64,000 bases of DNA from Pilosibacter fragilis (GTDB lineage: Bacteria; Bacillota; Clostridia; Lachnospirales; Lachnospiraceae), in contig NZ_JAVYJB010000005.1 of assembly GCF_032490495.1 (NCBI RefSeq), positions 186,001-250,000 of the forward strand. The letters are read 5' to 3'. Positions 34,816-43,546 of the stretch are shown here, in pieces. Position numbers and translations under genes: made by a program. Position 1 is the first letter of the stretch, and each line of letters starts with the position of its first letter. A model generated the notes under the pieces. The model was not told the origin of the DNA. It was given only the letters and a program-made list of their open reading frames with translations, and made no database searches.

Positions 34816-36327
34816 TTATGAGAGACCGATCACAACGGCAAGGATCACAGCGATGGATCCGAATGCAAACAGGACAGCCTGGAATTTGATCTGGAATTTT
34901 GCCCATTTGCCCCAGTCGAGCTTTGCTGCGGCCAGCGCGCCTAAGAGACAGCCGGAGGTCGGAACGATGAAGTTTGTGAAGGCGTCACCAAGCTGGTACG
35001 CAACAACAGCAACCTGTCTCTCGACACCGACAAGATCGGCGAGAGGAGCCATGATCGGCATGGTAAGTGCAGCCTGTCCGGAACCGGATACAACGAAGAA
35101 GTTGAACACGGACTGGAAGATATACATAAACCATGCGGAGATCACCGGCGGGAAATTCTGCATTCCGTCGCTGATGCTGTGAAGGATCGTATTTAAGACT
35201 GTACCGTCGGTTGCACTTGTGCCACCGAGGATGATGATAATACCCTGCGCCATTCCGACACACATTGCAGCGCCTAAAAGATCGGCAGCACCGTGGTCGA
35301 AGGATTTTGCGATATCATTTACTTTCATGTCATTCAGCTTGAAGACAACGCCGATGATACCGGAAACAAGACCCATCACGAAGAACTGGGAAGCGATCTC
35401 CGGGATATAGTAGCCCTCGCTTACAACGCCCCAGATCGTCCATACCATGCAGGCAGCGACCGTGAGGAGAACAAGCTTGTGGCCGAGAGTGAACGGCGGC
35501 ATCTCTTTGCCGTTCTTTGCGAATTCTTTTCTGTATTCTTCGTCAGATTCATACGCAACGGAGAGCTGCGGATCTTTCTTGATCTTTACTGCGTAGCGCA
35601 TCGTGAAGACGATCGTAAGTCCTGTGAAGAAGATCCATAACGGGATACGGAACCATGCACCGGACATGACCGGAATACCGGCAACACCCTGAGCAACAGC
35701 CAGTCCGAACGGATTCTGCCAGGAAGAACCGAAGCCGATCTGTGTAGATACGTAGGAGCACATAATTCCGACAACTGCGTCATACCCCATTGCGATAAAC
35801 ATTGGTACGAGGATCATAACGAACGGAATTGCCTCCTCACCCATACCGAAGACTGCGCCTCCGAGGGAGAACAGGACTACGAGGATCGGGATCAGAAGGA
35901 TCTCGCGTCCGTTTGTCAAAGCGATGACCCGCATAATGCCGCTTTCTATCGCGCCTGTCCGGAGAACGATACCGAAGGCACCGCCAACGACCAGAATGAA
36001 GGCGATGATTCCGACAGCGGTACCATTCTTATCGCCGACGGTCATACCCTCGAATACATAGTTTAAAATTCCCTGACCGCCAAAGTCCTCGGTTCCGAAG
36101 ATCGGAGCTGCTTTGGTCACTTTGTTTCCGTTTTCATCCAGAATATACTGGAAGCTTTCCGGATCCAGAACGGTTCTTGTTTTTTCCACGCCGTTCTGCA
36201 TATACGTGATTTCTTTTGTGTCGTATTTACCCAACGGGATAAATACGGTGAGCAGAGCCGCGAACAGAATGACACCAAAAATGATGATGTAAGTGTGCGG
36301 CATCTGGAAGCCCTTTTTTTTCTCCAT
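34816..36327 (-). CDS. YfcC family C4-dicarboxylate/amino-acid carrier
   Basis: A 503-residue integral membrane protein with about 12 hydrophobic segments and the family signature regions (VVGGAFGIVLRTGAIESG, GEEAIPFVMILVPMFIA, SGSGQAALTMPIMAPLADLV). YfcC/DcuC-type carriers move dicarboxylates, short-chain fatty acids, or arginine/ornithine. An extracytoplasmic loop of about 65 residues follows the first helix. Substrate assignment is not possible here. TGGGGGG-like bases precede the ATG. The 489-base upstream region holds element A and the glgC promoter. Confidence 0.88.
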   Translation of the reverse strand: MEKKKGFQMPHTYIIIFGVILFAALLTVFIPLGKYDTKEITYMQNGVEKTRTVLDPESFQYILDENGNKVTKAAPIFGTEDFGGQGILNYVFEGMTVGDKNGTAVGIIAFILVVGGAFGIVLRTGAIESGIMRVIALTNGREILLIPILVVLFSLGGAVFGMGEEAIPFVMILVPMFIAMGYDAVVGIMCSYVSTQIGFGSSWQNPFGLAVAQGVAGIPVMSGAWFRIPLWIFFTGLTIVFTMRYAVKIKKDPQLSVAYESDEEYRKEFAKNGKEMPPFTLGHKLVLLTVAACMVWTIWGVVSEGYYIPEIASQFFVMGLVSGIIGVVFKLNDMKVNDIAKSFDHGAADLLGAAMCVGMAQGIIIILGGTSATDGTVLNTILHSISDGMQNFPPVISAWFMYIFQSVFNFFVVSGSGQAALTMPIMAPLADLVGVERQVAVVAYQLGDAFTNFIVPTSGCLLGALAAAKLDWGKWAKFQIKFQAVLFAFGSIAVILAVVIGLS

Positions 36328-36451
36328 GGCTTATCCCCCCATAATTGTATTCTCTGCCTGTGAAATCCCCCGCACAGGTAGTGTATCTACTATATTAACA
36401 TAAATTCTGTGATACGTCATTACTCTTTTCCTTTAATCCTACATATTAATA

Positions 36452-36584
36452 GTTGCTGTACAGGGGTAGGAATTTTCTGAACTGAAAATTCCGTACAATA
36501 CAGTGGTGGCAGTGGATTTTGCCGATTCGGAATGCGAAGCATCGGCAAAATCAGTTACTGTTTGCGCAAGGCGTGAACAGTAAC
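36452..36584. mobile_element. MITE-like element A (133 bp)
   Basis: The ends GTTGCTGT and ACAGTAAC are inverted repeats with one mismatch, and the flanks at 36444-36451 and 36585-36592 are both TATTAATA, a perfect 8-bp direct repeat. It differs from element B (51313-51445) at only four positions that I can count. Inside are hairpins GAATTTTC/GAAAATTC, GATTTTGCCGAT/ATCGGCAAAATC (perfect 12 bp) and GTTACTGTT/AACAGTAAC. It has no coding capacity, so any movement would need a transposase in trans. Confidence 0.85.
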
Positions 36585-36729
36585 TATTAATAGGTTTATA
36601 CAATTTCGAATCAGCATTTTTGGTACTTATGTAACCAATCAGGAACATAGGTATTGTATTGCGTATCATACAAAAAGAAAAAAATGTCAGAATATACACA
36701 AAATTGGGATTGAAAGGATGAAAAGTTTG

Positions 36730-36758
36730 TTCACATCTTCTAAAAAGTATGTTATAAT
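36730..36758 (+). promoter_or_regulatory. sigma-A-type promoter of glgC
   Basis: TTCACA and TATAAT are separated by 17 bases, and the -10 box is 58 bases before the glgC start. Confidence 0.7.
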
Positions 36759-36816
36759 AGAGTCACCATCTAAGAAACTAATGTATGGGACAAAAAGAGC
36801 AGCAAGAGGTGATATC

Positions 36817-38091
36817 ATGGTAAAAAAAGAGATGATAGCGATGCTGTTGGCAGGAGGACAGGGAAGCCGCCTCGGTGTATTAACACAGAAAGTGGCAAAA
36901 CCGGCCGTCTCCTTCGGCGGAAAGTACAGAATTATTGATTTCCCGCTCAGCAACTGCATCAACTCTGGTGTTGATACTGTGGGAGTATTGACCCAGTACC
37001 AGCCCTTACGTTTAAACGCGCACATTGGAATCGGTATTCCGTGGGACTTAGACCGCAACGTCGGCGGCGTTACGATCCTGCCCCCTTACGAGAGAAGTAA
37101 AGGCAGCGACTGGTATACAGGAACCGCGAACGCAATTTACCAGAATCTGGAGTACATGGAGTCCTACAATCCGGAATACGTTCTGATCCTTTCCGGCGAC
37201 CACATCTACAAAATGGATTATGAGGTCATGCTGGAATATCACAAAGCGAATAATGCGGATGTCACGATTGCCGCTATGCCGGTGCCGATCGAGGAAGCAA
37301 GCCGTTTCGGAATCCTGATCACGGATGACAACAATAAGATCACGGAATTTGAGGAAAAACCGGCGAACCCGAGAAGCAACCTCGCTTCCATGGGTATCTA
37401 TATCTTCAGCTGGAAGGCACTGAAGGAAGCGCTCATCAAGCTTTCCGAGGAGCCGGGCTGTGATTTCGGAAAACATGTGATCCCGTATTGCTTCGAGCAG
37501 GGCAAACGGATCTTTGCATATGAGTACAATGGTTACTGGAAAGATGTCGGAACTCTCGGCTCCTACTGGGAAGCAAATATGGAGCTCATCGACATTATTC
37601 CGGAATTCAACCTGTATGAGGAATACTGGAAGATCTATACAAAGAGCGACCGGATCCCGCCGCAGTATATTTCCGCGGACGCGAAGATCACAAAGTGTAT
37701 CATCGGCGAAGGTTCCGAGATCTACGGAGAGGTAACGAACTCTGTGATCGGATCCGGCGTAACGATCGAGAAAGGCGCTGTAGTCAAAGACTCCATCATC
37801 ATGCAGGACAGCGTGATCGGTGAAGGCGCGGTGATAGAAAAAGCGATCGTGGCCGAGGACGTAAAGGTCGGCGCCGGGGCGCACCTTGGTGTTGGTGAAT
37901 ATGCGCCGAGCAAATATGACCAGAAAGTATACCAGTTTGATCTTGTGACGATCGGCGAACACTCTGTGATCCCGGAGAACGTAAAGATCGGCAAGAATAC
38001 AGCAATTTCAGGTGTGACGACCGCGGAGGATTATCCGGACGGAGCGCTTGAGAGCGGCGGCTACATTGTAAAGGCAGGTGGAATCGTATGA
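36817..38091 (+). CDS. glgC: glucose-1-phosphate adenylyltransferase, catalytic subunit GlgC
   Basis: A 424-residue ADP-glucose pyrophosphorylase that makes ADP-glucose from ATP and glucose-1-phosphate for glycogen synthesis. The nucleotidyltransferase signature LAGGQGSRLGVLT with KPAVSFGGKYRIIDF is present, as are WYTGTANAIYQN and the catalytic-type SGDHIYKMDY. A C-terminal left-handed beta-helix follows (hexapeptide repeats, for example SVIGSGVTIEKGAVV). The start is ATG 36817 behind AGAGGTG. It overlaps glgD by ATGA, giving the GlgC-GlgD heteromer known in Firmicutes. Confidence 0.96.
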   Translation: MVKKEMIAMLLAGGQGSRLGVLTQKVAKPAVSFGGKYRIIDFPLSNCINSGVDTVGVLTQYQPLRLNAHIGIGIPWDLDRNVGGVTILPPYERSKGSDWYTGTANAIYQNLEYMESYNPEYVLILSGDHIYKMDYEVMLEYHKANNADVTIAAMPVPIEEASRFGILITDDNNKITEFEEKPANPRSNLASMGIYIFSWKALKEALIKLSEEPGCDFGKHVIPYCFEQGKRIFAYEYNGYWKDVGTLGSYWEANMELIDIIPEFNLYEEYWKIYTKSDRIPPQYISADAKITKCIIGEGSEIYGEVTNSVIGSGVTIEKGAVVKDSIIMQDSVIGEGAVIEKAIVAEDVKVGAGAHLGVGEYAPSKYDQKVYQFDLVTIGEHSVIPENVKIGKNTAISGVTTAEDYPDGALESGGYIVKAGGIV

Positions 38092-39209
38092 GAGCAATCG
38101 GTATTGTTTTAGCAGGCGGAAACAGCAAGCGGATGCGCGAACTTTCCAATAAGAGAGCGATCGCGGCGATGCCGATCGCGGGCAGTTTCCGAAGCGTGGA
38201 TTTTGCGTTAAGCAATATGAGCAACTCTCATATCCAGAGCGTTGCCGTACTGACACAGTATAACTCCCGCTCCTTAAATGAACATTTAAGCTCTTCCAAA
38301 TGGTGGGATTTCGGAAGAAAACAGGGCGGAATGTATGTATTTACTCCGACGATCACGGCGGAGCACAGCGACTGGTACCGCGGAACAGCAGACGCGCTCT
38401 ACCAGAATCTGGACTTTTTAAAGAAAAGCCACGAACCATATGTAGTGATCGCTGCCGGAGACGGTATCTATAAGCTGGACTACAATAAGGTCCTGGAATA
38501 TCATATCGAAAAGAAAGCCGATATCACGGTTGTCTGCAAGGACATGCCGGGTGATGTGGATGTGACACGTTTCGGTATGGTGAAGACGAATGCCGACGGA
38601 CGGATCGTTGAGTTTGAGGAGAAGCCGATGGTGGCTGATTCCCACACGATCTCCTGCGGTATCTATGTTGTCCGCCGCCGTCAGCTTATCGAACTTATCG
38701 AGCGCTGCGCGAACGAGGACAGATATGACTTCGTACAGGACATTCTGGTGCGCTACAAAGGTCTCAAGCGGGTCTATGCGTACAAGTTAAATACATACTG
38801 GAGCAACATCGCTTCTGTCGATGCTTACTACCAGACAAATATGGACTTCTTAAAACCGGAAGTGCGCAATTACTTCTTCAAAGAGTATCCGGATATCTAC
38901 TCCAAGGTGGATGACCTTCCGCCGGCAAAATACAATCCGGGCGCAGTTGTGAAGAACAGCTTGGTATCCAGCGGCTGTATCTTAAACGGAACGGTAGAGA
39001 ATTCAGTTCTGTTTAAGAAGGTCTATATCGGAAACAACTGTATCATCAAGAATTCGATCATCTTAAATGACGTGTATATTGGGGATAATACCGTTATCGA
39101 GAACTGCATCGTTGAGAGCCGTGATACGATCCGGGCGAATACGACGTATATCGGAAAGCCGGACGATGTGAAGATCGTGATCGAGAAGAACGAGAGATAT
39201 ACCCTGTAA
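38088..39209 (+). CDS. glgD: glucose-1-phosphate adenylyltransferase subunit GlgD
   Basis: A 373-residue GlgC paralog typical of Firmicute GlgD. The N-terminal motif is changed (VLAGGNSKRMRELSNKRAIAAMPIAG) compared with GlgC, so it is expected to be a regulatory or stimulating partner rather than the main catalyst. The second domain ends in beta-helix repeats (SLVSSGCILNGTVENSVLF). Its start codon overlaps the glgC stop. No other glycogen gene (glgA, glgB) is in this window. Confidence 0.95.
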   Translation: MRAIGIVLAGGNSKRMRELSNKRAIAAMPIAGSFRSVDFALSNMSNSHIQSVAVLTQYNSRSLNEHLSSSKWWDFGRKQGGMYVFTPTITAEHSDWYRGTADALYQNLDFLKKSHEPYVVIAAGDGIYKLDYNKVLEYHIEKKADITVVCKDMPGDVDVTRFGMVKTNADGRIVEFEEKPMVADSHTISCGIYVVRRRQLIELIERCANEDRYDFVQDILVRYKGLKRVYAYKLNTYWSNIASVDAYYQTNMDFLKPEVRNYFFKEYPDIYSKVDDLPPAKYNPGAVVKNSLVSSGCILNGTVENSVLFKKVYIGNNCIIKNSIILNDVYIGDNTVIENCIVESRDTIRANTTYIGKPDDVKIVIEKNERYTL

Positions 39210-39337
39210 AAAGGGTGCCGCAGTTCGGAGACGGGATATTCCGGACGGTGCGGTAAAGGCAGAAAGACAGGCATTCAAATATTGACTGGCCGGTGATTAC
39301 ATAAAATCTGCGGGGAGCGCAGATGGGGGAGGTTATT

Positions 39338-39613
39338 ATGCAGGTAACAGATGTACGTGTGAGAAGAATTGAGAAAGAGGGAAAAATGAAGGCGATCGTG
39401 TCCATCACACTGGACAACGAGTTCGTGATCCACGATATCAAGGTCATTGAAGGGGAGAAAGGCCTGTTTATCGCGATGCCGAGCAGAAAAGCTGCTGATG
39501 GCGAATACCGCGATATCGCCCATCCGATCAATTCCGGAACACGGGACATGATCCAGAGAGTGATCCTCGACAAGTACGAGACAACCACACTGGAGGAAGC
39601 GCAGGCAGTTTAG
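39338..39613 (+). CDS. spoVG: septation/sporulation regulator SpoVG
   Basis: A 91-residue SpoVG protein. MQVTDVRVRRIEKEGKMKAI at the N-terminus, DNEFVIHDIKVIEG and FIAMPSRK together define the family. SpoVG is a small nucleic-acid-binding protein that affects asymmetric septation, capsule and exoprotein genes. The start is ATG 39338 behind GGGGGAGG; a longer frame begins in that binding site. A strong terminator follows. Confidence 0.96.
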   Translation: MQVTDVRVRRIEKEGKMKAIVSITLDNEFVIHDIKVIEGEKGLFIAMPSRKAADGEYRDIAHPINSGTRDMIQRVILDKYETTTLEEAQAV

Positions 39614-39703
39614 TTTTCCGGGAAACTTGTCCGGAGTGACAGCCTGACGCAGGTCCTGCAAAAAGATATAGCCGCAGAGAGCGGCTTGTGAATGGGGAAA
39701 TAG

Positions 39704-39743
39704 AAAGTCCGCCGAATCGTGAAAAGATTCGGCGGACTTTTTT
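39704..39743. terminator. intrinsic terminator between spoVG and dctM
   Basis: A perfect 15-bp stem AAAGTCCGCCGAATC/GATTCGGCGGACTTT with a 7-base loop is followed by T-run on the plus strand. Confidence 0.93.
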
Positions 39744-39767
39744 CGCGTATTATGATCTCTTATACGA

Positions 39768-41027
39768 TTACATAAGTCCCGGGATCAGAAGCGGAACATA
39801 TACGATCATGAAGAATACGATGATCAGTCCGATCAGGTACGGGATAACAGATTTGGAGATCCGCTCGATTGGAAGTCCCGTAATACCGGAAGCAACGAAC
39901 AGGTTGATGGCAACCGGCGGTGTGATCATACCGATGGCGATACCAACTACGAAGAGGATTCCAAAATGTACGGTGCTGATGCCCATGGCCTTGACAAGCG
40001 GCAGGAACACCGGGGAAAGAATGATGATCGCGGAGGAGGTCTCCATGAAGACTCCTGCGAGCAGGATGATCAGGGAGATCAGGAACATGATCACATACTT
40101 GTTTGTGGAGATTCCCAATACTCCGCTTGCGATGGCTTCCGGGATCTTGTAGTTTGCGAGAACCCAGCCGAACGGACCGCTGCATGCGATGATGATCATG
40201 ATAACGGCAGATGTCTTTGCACTTCCCTTCATGATCTCAACGAGACCCTTGAAATCAAGGTCGCGGTAGATAAAGAAGGAGACGAAGATCGCGTAGATAA
40301 CCGCTACGGCAGCCGCCTCAGACGGTGTGAAGTAACCGGAGAAGATTCCGCCGAGAATGATCAGCGGCATTAAGATTCCCCAGATCGCTTCCTTGAAGGT
40401 GTGGAGCACGTTTCCGACAGAGAACGCTTTTCCCTTCGGGTAGTTGAACTTGCGCGCCTGATAGAGGGAGATCGCAACGAGGATCACGCCCATTAAAATT
40501 CCCGGGACAAATCCGTTTTTGAAAAGAGTGTTTACGCTGTCCTCAGAGATAACGGCGTATAATACCATCGGAACGGACGGCGGGATAACGACACCGATGG
40601 TTCCGGCAGCTGCGATCAGAGCAGCGGCGGAATCTTCACGGTATCCGCGTTTCTTTAACTCCGGGATCAGTGTTGCACCGACAGCGGCTGTCGTAGCGGC
40701 ACCGGAACCGGAGATCGCCGCGAAGAACATGCCGGCGAGGACGGATACGATGGAAAGACCACCCTTTAACATACCAAGTAAGGACTCGGCGAACTCAACG
40801 AGCACCTTGGAAACTTTTCCCTTTGCGAGAAGGTCGCCGGCAAAGATGAAGAAGGGGACTGCGATCAGGGAGAAAGAGTCGGTGCTGGCGAACATACGCT
40901 GCACGAGGATCAGGAGCTTTACATCGCCTTTTAAGAGGACGAGGAGAGCTGCCGCCGCGATCGCGAATGCGACCGGAACGCCGATCAGAAGCAGAACGAT
41001 AAAGGAAATGAATAATAATGCTGCCAT
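39768..41027 (-). CDS. dctM: TRAP transporter large permease DctM
   Basis: A 419-residue membrane protein with about 12 helices, the ion-coupled permease of a tripartite ATP-independent transporter. SVLAGMFFAAISGSGAATTAAVG and IPPSVPMVLYAVISEDSV are characteristic of the family. The start is ATG 41027 behind GAGGAGGC. It forms an operon dctP-dctQ-dctM on the minus strand, with one base between dctQ and dctM. Confidence 0.95.
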   Translation of the reverse strand: MAALLFISFIVLLLIGVPVAFAIAAAALLVLLKGDVKLLILVQRMFASTDSFSLIAVPFFIFAGDLLAKGKVSKVLVEFAESLLGMLKGGLSIVSVLAGMFFAAISGSGAATTAAVGATLIPELKKRGYREDSAAALIAAAGTIGVVIPPSVPMVLYAVISEDSVNTLFKNGFVPGILMGVILVAISLYQARKFNYPKGKAFSVGNVLHTFKEAIWGILMPLIILGGIFSGYFTPSEAAAVAVIYAIFVSFFIYRDLDFKGLVEIMKGSAKTSAVIMIIIACSGPFGWVLANYKIPEAIASGVLGISTNKYVIMFLISLIILLAGVFMETSSAIIILSPVFLPLVKAMGISTVHFGILFVVGIAIGMITPPVAINLFVASGITGLPIERISKSVIPYLIGLIIVFFMIVYVPLLIPGLM

Positions 41028-41028
41028 G

Positions 41029-41517
41029 TTATGCCTCCTCCTTTCCAAATAAAAGTCCAAGAACCGCGTCAACCGCGTGTACGAGCATGAATCCGCATCC
41101 TACCGGAATGCAGAGGTAAATATATTTCATGGGAAGACGCATCGCTGCAGACAGCTGGTTTCCCTGTTTTCCGAAGTATTTCATACCATAGATGATCACG
41201 ACAACAAAAAGAACTGTGCAGACCACATGGACGAGAAGTTTTAAGACTTTGCTTAATGCGGCCGGAACCATATCCTGAACGAAGGTGATGGAGATATGGC
41301 CGCTGTGCTTGTATACACAGCTTGCGCCTAAAAATGATGACCAGACTAAAAGGTAACGGGTCGCTTCCTCACTCCAGGAGAGGGCGGTGAATGCCATACG
41401 GCAGACGATCTGTGCGCCGGTAATAACGACCATGGCGCCGAGCATGACAACGATGATGTAGGAACAGATGGTGTCCAGAACATCGCTGAGTTTGTGAAAT
41501 CCCTTAACGAAAGCCAA
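41029..41517 (-). CDS. dctQ: TRAP transporter small permease DctQ
   Basis: A 162-residue four-helix small permease (TICSYIIVVMLGAMVVITGAQ, WSEEATRYLLVWSSFLGAS). The conserved Trp-Ser-Glu-Glu and the position between dctP and dctM identify it. I choose the TTG at 41517 because AAAGGAGG lies 8 bases before it; a longer ATG start at 41547 would place that site inside the gene. It links the periplasmic-type binding protein to DctM. Confidence 0.9.
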   Translation of the reverse strand: MAFVKGFHKLSDVLDTICSYIIVVMLGAMVVITGAQIVCRMAFTALSWSEEATRYLLVWSSFLGASCVYKHSGHISITFVQDMVPAALSKVLKLLVHVVCTVLFVVVIIYGMKYFGKQGNQLSAAMRLPMKYIYLCIPVGCGFMLVHAVDAVLGLLFGKEEA

Positions 41518-41558
41518 CGGTGTTTCCTCCTTTGAAAACCGAAACAATTACATGGAAA

Positions 41559-41725
41559 GTGCTAAAGCGGTTCTGATTTACAGTACGCGAGTAGGAATTT
41601 TCTGAACTGAAAATTCCATACAATACATCAGTGGTAACAGTTCCGGCTGCCCGGGTTTCCCTGGGCAGCCGAAGAACCTGCTTTAAAAATCCCATTGCCG
41701 GGGCAATGTTAACGGATTTTAGCAC
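41559..41725. repeat. mosaic inverted-repeat structure C in the dctP-dctQ gap
   Basis: The region is closed by GTGCTAAA/TTTAGCAC and AAAGCGGTTCT/AGAACCTGCTTT. Inside, 41583-41632 matches the first arm of elements A and B (GTAGGAATTTTCTGAACTGA and onward), but its closing stem is CTGAT/ATCAG instead of ACTGT/ACAGT. Further hairpins GGCTGCCCGGG/CCCTGGGCAGCC and ATTGCCGGGGCAAT follow. It may slow RNA decay or attenuate transcription so that dctP is made in excess over dctQM. Confidence 0.65.
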
Positions 41726-41753
41726 CGAACTTTAAAATCAAACAGCTGCGAAA

Positions 41754-42833
41754 TTACTTTAATGCGTCCTGGATTCTTTTGATGTAATCAGCGTAATCCG
41801 GGTAAGCGTCATATACGCTCTGAACAGCTGCACGGAAGCTGTCTACATCCGGGTTCTCGACGACTTCCATACCATGATCCTTGATCTCCTGGAGCTGGTC
41901 AGCTTCCTGATCTGCAACCCACTGGCGCTCGTACTCAGCAGCTTCCTGTGCGGATTCCTCGAAGATCTTCTGAACATCTTCCGGTAAGGACTTGAAGAGG
42001 TCGTTGCTCATTGTGATGATCGCTGTGGAGTAGGAATGACGGTCAAGGGTTACATACTTCTGGGACTCCCAGAGCTTGTAGGAGTAGATAACGTTGATCG
42101 GGTTCTCCTCGCCATCGATGGTGCCCTGCTGAAGAGCTGTTAAAGCGTCGGACCATGCCATCGGAACCGCGTTTACATCAAGAGCCTTGAAGGTAGCTGT
42201 GTAAACGTCGTTCTCCATGACACGGAGCTTTAAGCCTGCAACGTCAGCCGCGTTTGTGATCGGCTTCTTGCTGTTTGTGATGTTACGGAAACCACGCTCT
42301 GCGTATGCGAGACCCTTTAAGTCAGCATCCTCAAGTGTTCCAAGGAGCTCTTTACCGATCTCACCGTCGAGGACTTTGTAAGCTTCCTCGTTGTTTGCGA
42401 ACAGGAACGGCATATCGAGAACACCCATAGCGCTGGAGAAGTTTACGAACGGACCGCTTGTGATGATACCCATATCAAGAGTACCCATCTGCATGCTCTC
42501 AAGCATGGTACGCTCGTCGCCGAGAGCTCCGTTCGGATGGATCTCGATCTCGTAGGCGCCGTTTGTGCGCTCTTTTACGAGCTCGGCGAATTTCTCAGCG
42601 CATACCTGGAAACTGTCCTGCTCGTTTACGGTCGTACCAAGCTTTATTACGGTTGCGTCTGTGTTTGAAGTCGCTTCCTTGCTCTCAGCAGCGGAAGAAT
42701 CAGCGGCAGCGGCTGTTGTCTCAGCGGCAGCAGCAGTTGTCTCTGTGGAATTGCTGGAAGAGCCACAGCCTGCCATGGAAAGAACCATAGCGCCTGCCAT
42801 AACGGCGGATAATAATTTTGCACTTTTTTTCAT
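41754..42833 (-). CDS. dctP: TRAP transporter solute-binding lipoprotein DctP
   Basis: A 359-residue extracytoplasmic binding protein with a lipoprotein signal peptide; the lipobox SMAGCGSS puts Cys at about position 23. A Ser/Thr/Glu/Ala-rich linker follows, then the DctP domain (TVNEQDSFQVCAEKFAELV, LKLRVMENDVYTATFKAL, and the carboxylate-binding region NITNSKKPI). It delivers the substrate, usually an organic acid, to DctQM. AGGAGGTCATT precedes the ATG. Upstream lie a structured block and a T-box leader, so amino-acid-responsive control is possible. Confidence 0.95.
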   Translation of the reverse strand: MKKSAKLLSAVMAGAMVLSMAGCGSSSNSTETTAAAAETTAAAADSSAAESKEATSNTDATVIKLGTTVNEQDSFQVCAEKFAELVKERTNGAYEIEIHPNGALGDERTMLESMQMGTLDMGIITSGPFVNFSSAMGVLDMPFLFANNEEAYKVLDGEIGKELLGTLEDADLKGLAYAERGFRNITNSKKPITNAADVAGLKLRVMENDVYTATFKALDVNAVPMAWSDALTALQQGTIDGEENPINVIYSYKLWESQKYVTLDRHSYSTAIITMSNDLFKSLPEDVQKIFEESAQEAAEYERQWVADQEADQLQEIKDHGMEVVENPDVDSFRAAVQSVYDAYPDYADYIKRIQDALK

Positions 42834-42940
42834 AATGACCTCCTAAAGTCTTTTAAGAATAGATGGATTATAAGTATATATCTTAACTGCCCCTCGCAGA
42901 TAAGAAACTAAGGAATTGATGGTGGTGTTGGCAAAGTGCG

Positions 42941-43098
42941 CGAAAGGAGATTGCTCCGCACTGCGTGCTCCCGCAATCTCCGCCGGCATTCGTAATCCGG
43001 GCTTTCGCTCTGCTTACTCATGCCGGCTTGGTTGTCAAATGTCTGAACATCCTTGCGTGCGAGCACGCAGTCTGTTCATCCGCCTGACAACGCTTTCG
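42941..43098. repeat. 158-bp block of nested hairpins between T-box and dctP
   Basis: CGAAAG/CTTTCG closes three hairpins: GGAGATTGC/GCAATCTCC, GCCGGCAT/ATGCCGGC and GTTGTCA/TGACAAC. A further 11-bp inverted pair, ACTGCGTGCTC (42960-42970) and GAGCACGCAGT (43061-43071), bridges the first and third hairpins. No ORF is visible. It may be a structured RNA in the dctP leader or an inserted small repeat. Only one copy is in the window. Confidence 0.6.
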
Positions 43099-43102
43099 GG
43101 GT

Positions 43103-43395
43103 AAAAAAAAACTCCTGTCTCTTATTTTTTAAGAGACAGAAGCGAAACTTCTGCGGTACCACTCTTATTGCTGTCAAAAAAACAGCCTCTCGATCCCGTC
43201 GTTTTTCAAATATGAAAAATTAACAGGCAACACGTTAACGGGTGTAAACCGAACCAGCCTACTTGGAACACTTTCAGTGGTTAGCTCCGGGAGGATTGTC
43301 TGTAACGCGGTGTCTGCAGCTTTTCACCAGCCAGCTGCTCTCTGAAAGACCTTCGTTAAGAGCGTTCCCATCATCGCAAGGAATATTTAAAACTG
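43103..43395 (-). ncRNA. T-box leader with terminator
   Basis: On the minus strand the leader contains AGAGAGC and GCTGGTGAAAAGC (Stem I apical part), GAAAG...AGTAGG (Stem II S-turn) and the T-box AAGAGTGGTACCGC at 43166-43153. The intrinsic terminator GTCTCTT/AAGAGAC with nine T follows at 43139-43103. Uncharged tRNA binding would favour antitermination. The specifier loop appears to be CAGACAATCC; ATC (Ile) is one possible reading, but I could not settle it. The next gene on this strand is dctP, 270 bases further on. Confidence 0.9.
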
Positions 43396-43401
43396 CCCTT
43401 T

Positions 43402-43429
43402 ATTATAGTCACAGATTTTCAAAAGTCAA
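43402..43429 (-). promoter_or_regulatory. promoter of the T-box leader
   Basis: Reading the minus strand, TTGACT and TATAAT are separated by 16 bases and placed just before the leader. Confidence 0.8.
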
Positions 43430-43546
43430 GAGAATTTTAAAAAATAAATCGCGTATTGTGAGAAAAATATGATATGATAGATCGTATAGTAAATTTATTT
43501 CATAGGAGATATTCCAACAGGTTATTATAGAGAATGGAGGAGGAGA

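Noticed and set aside
36452..36584. CRISPR repeat
   Set aside because: Copies are far apart, not tandem, and have target-site-like flanks; no cas gene is present.
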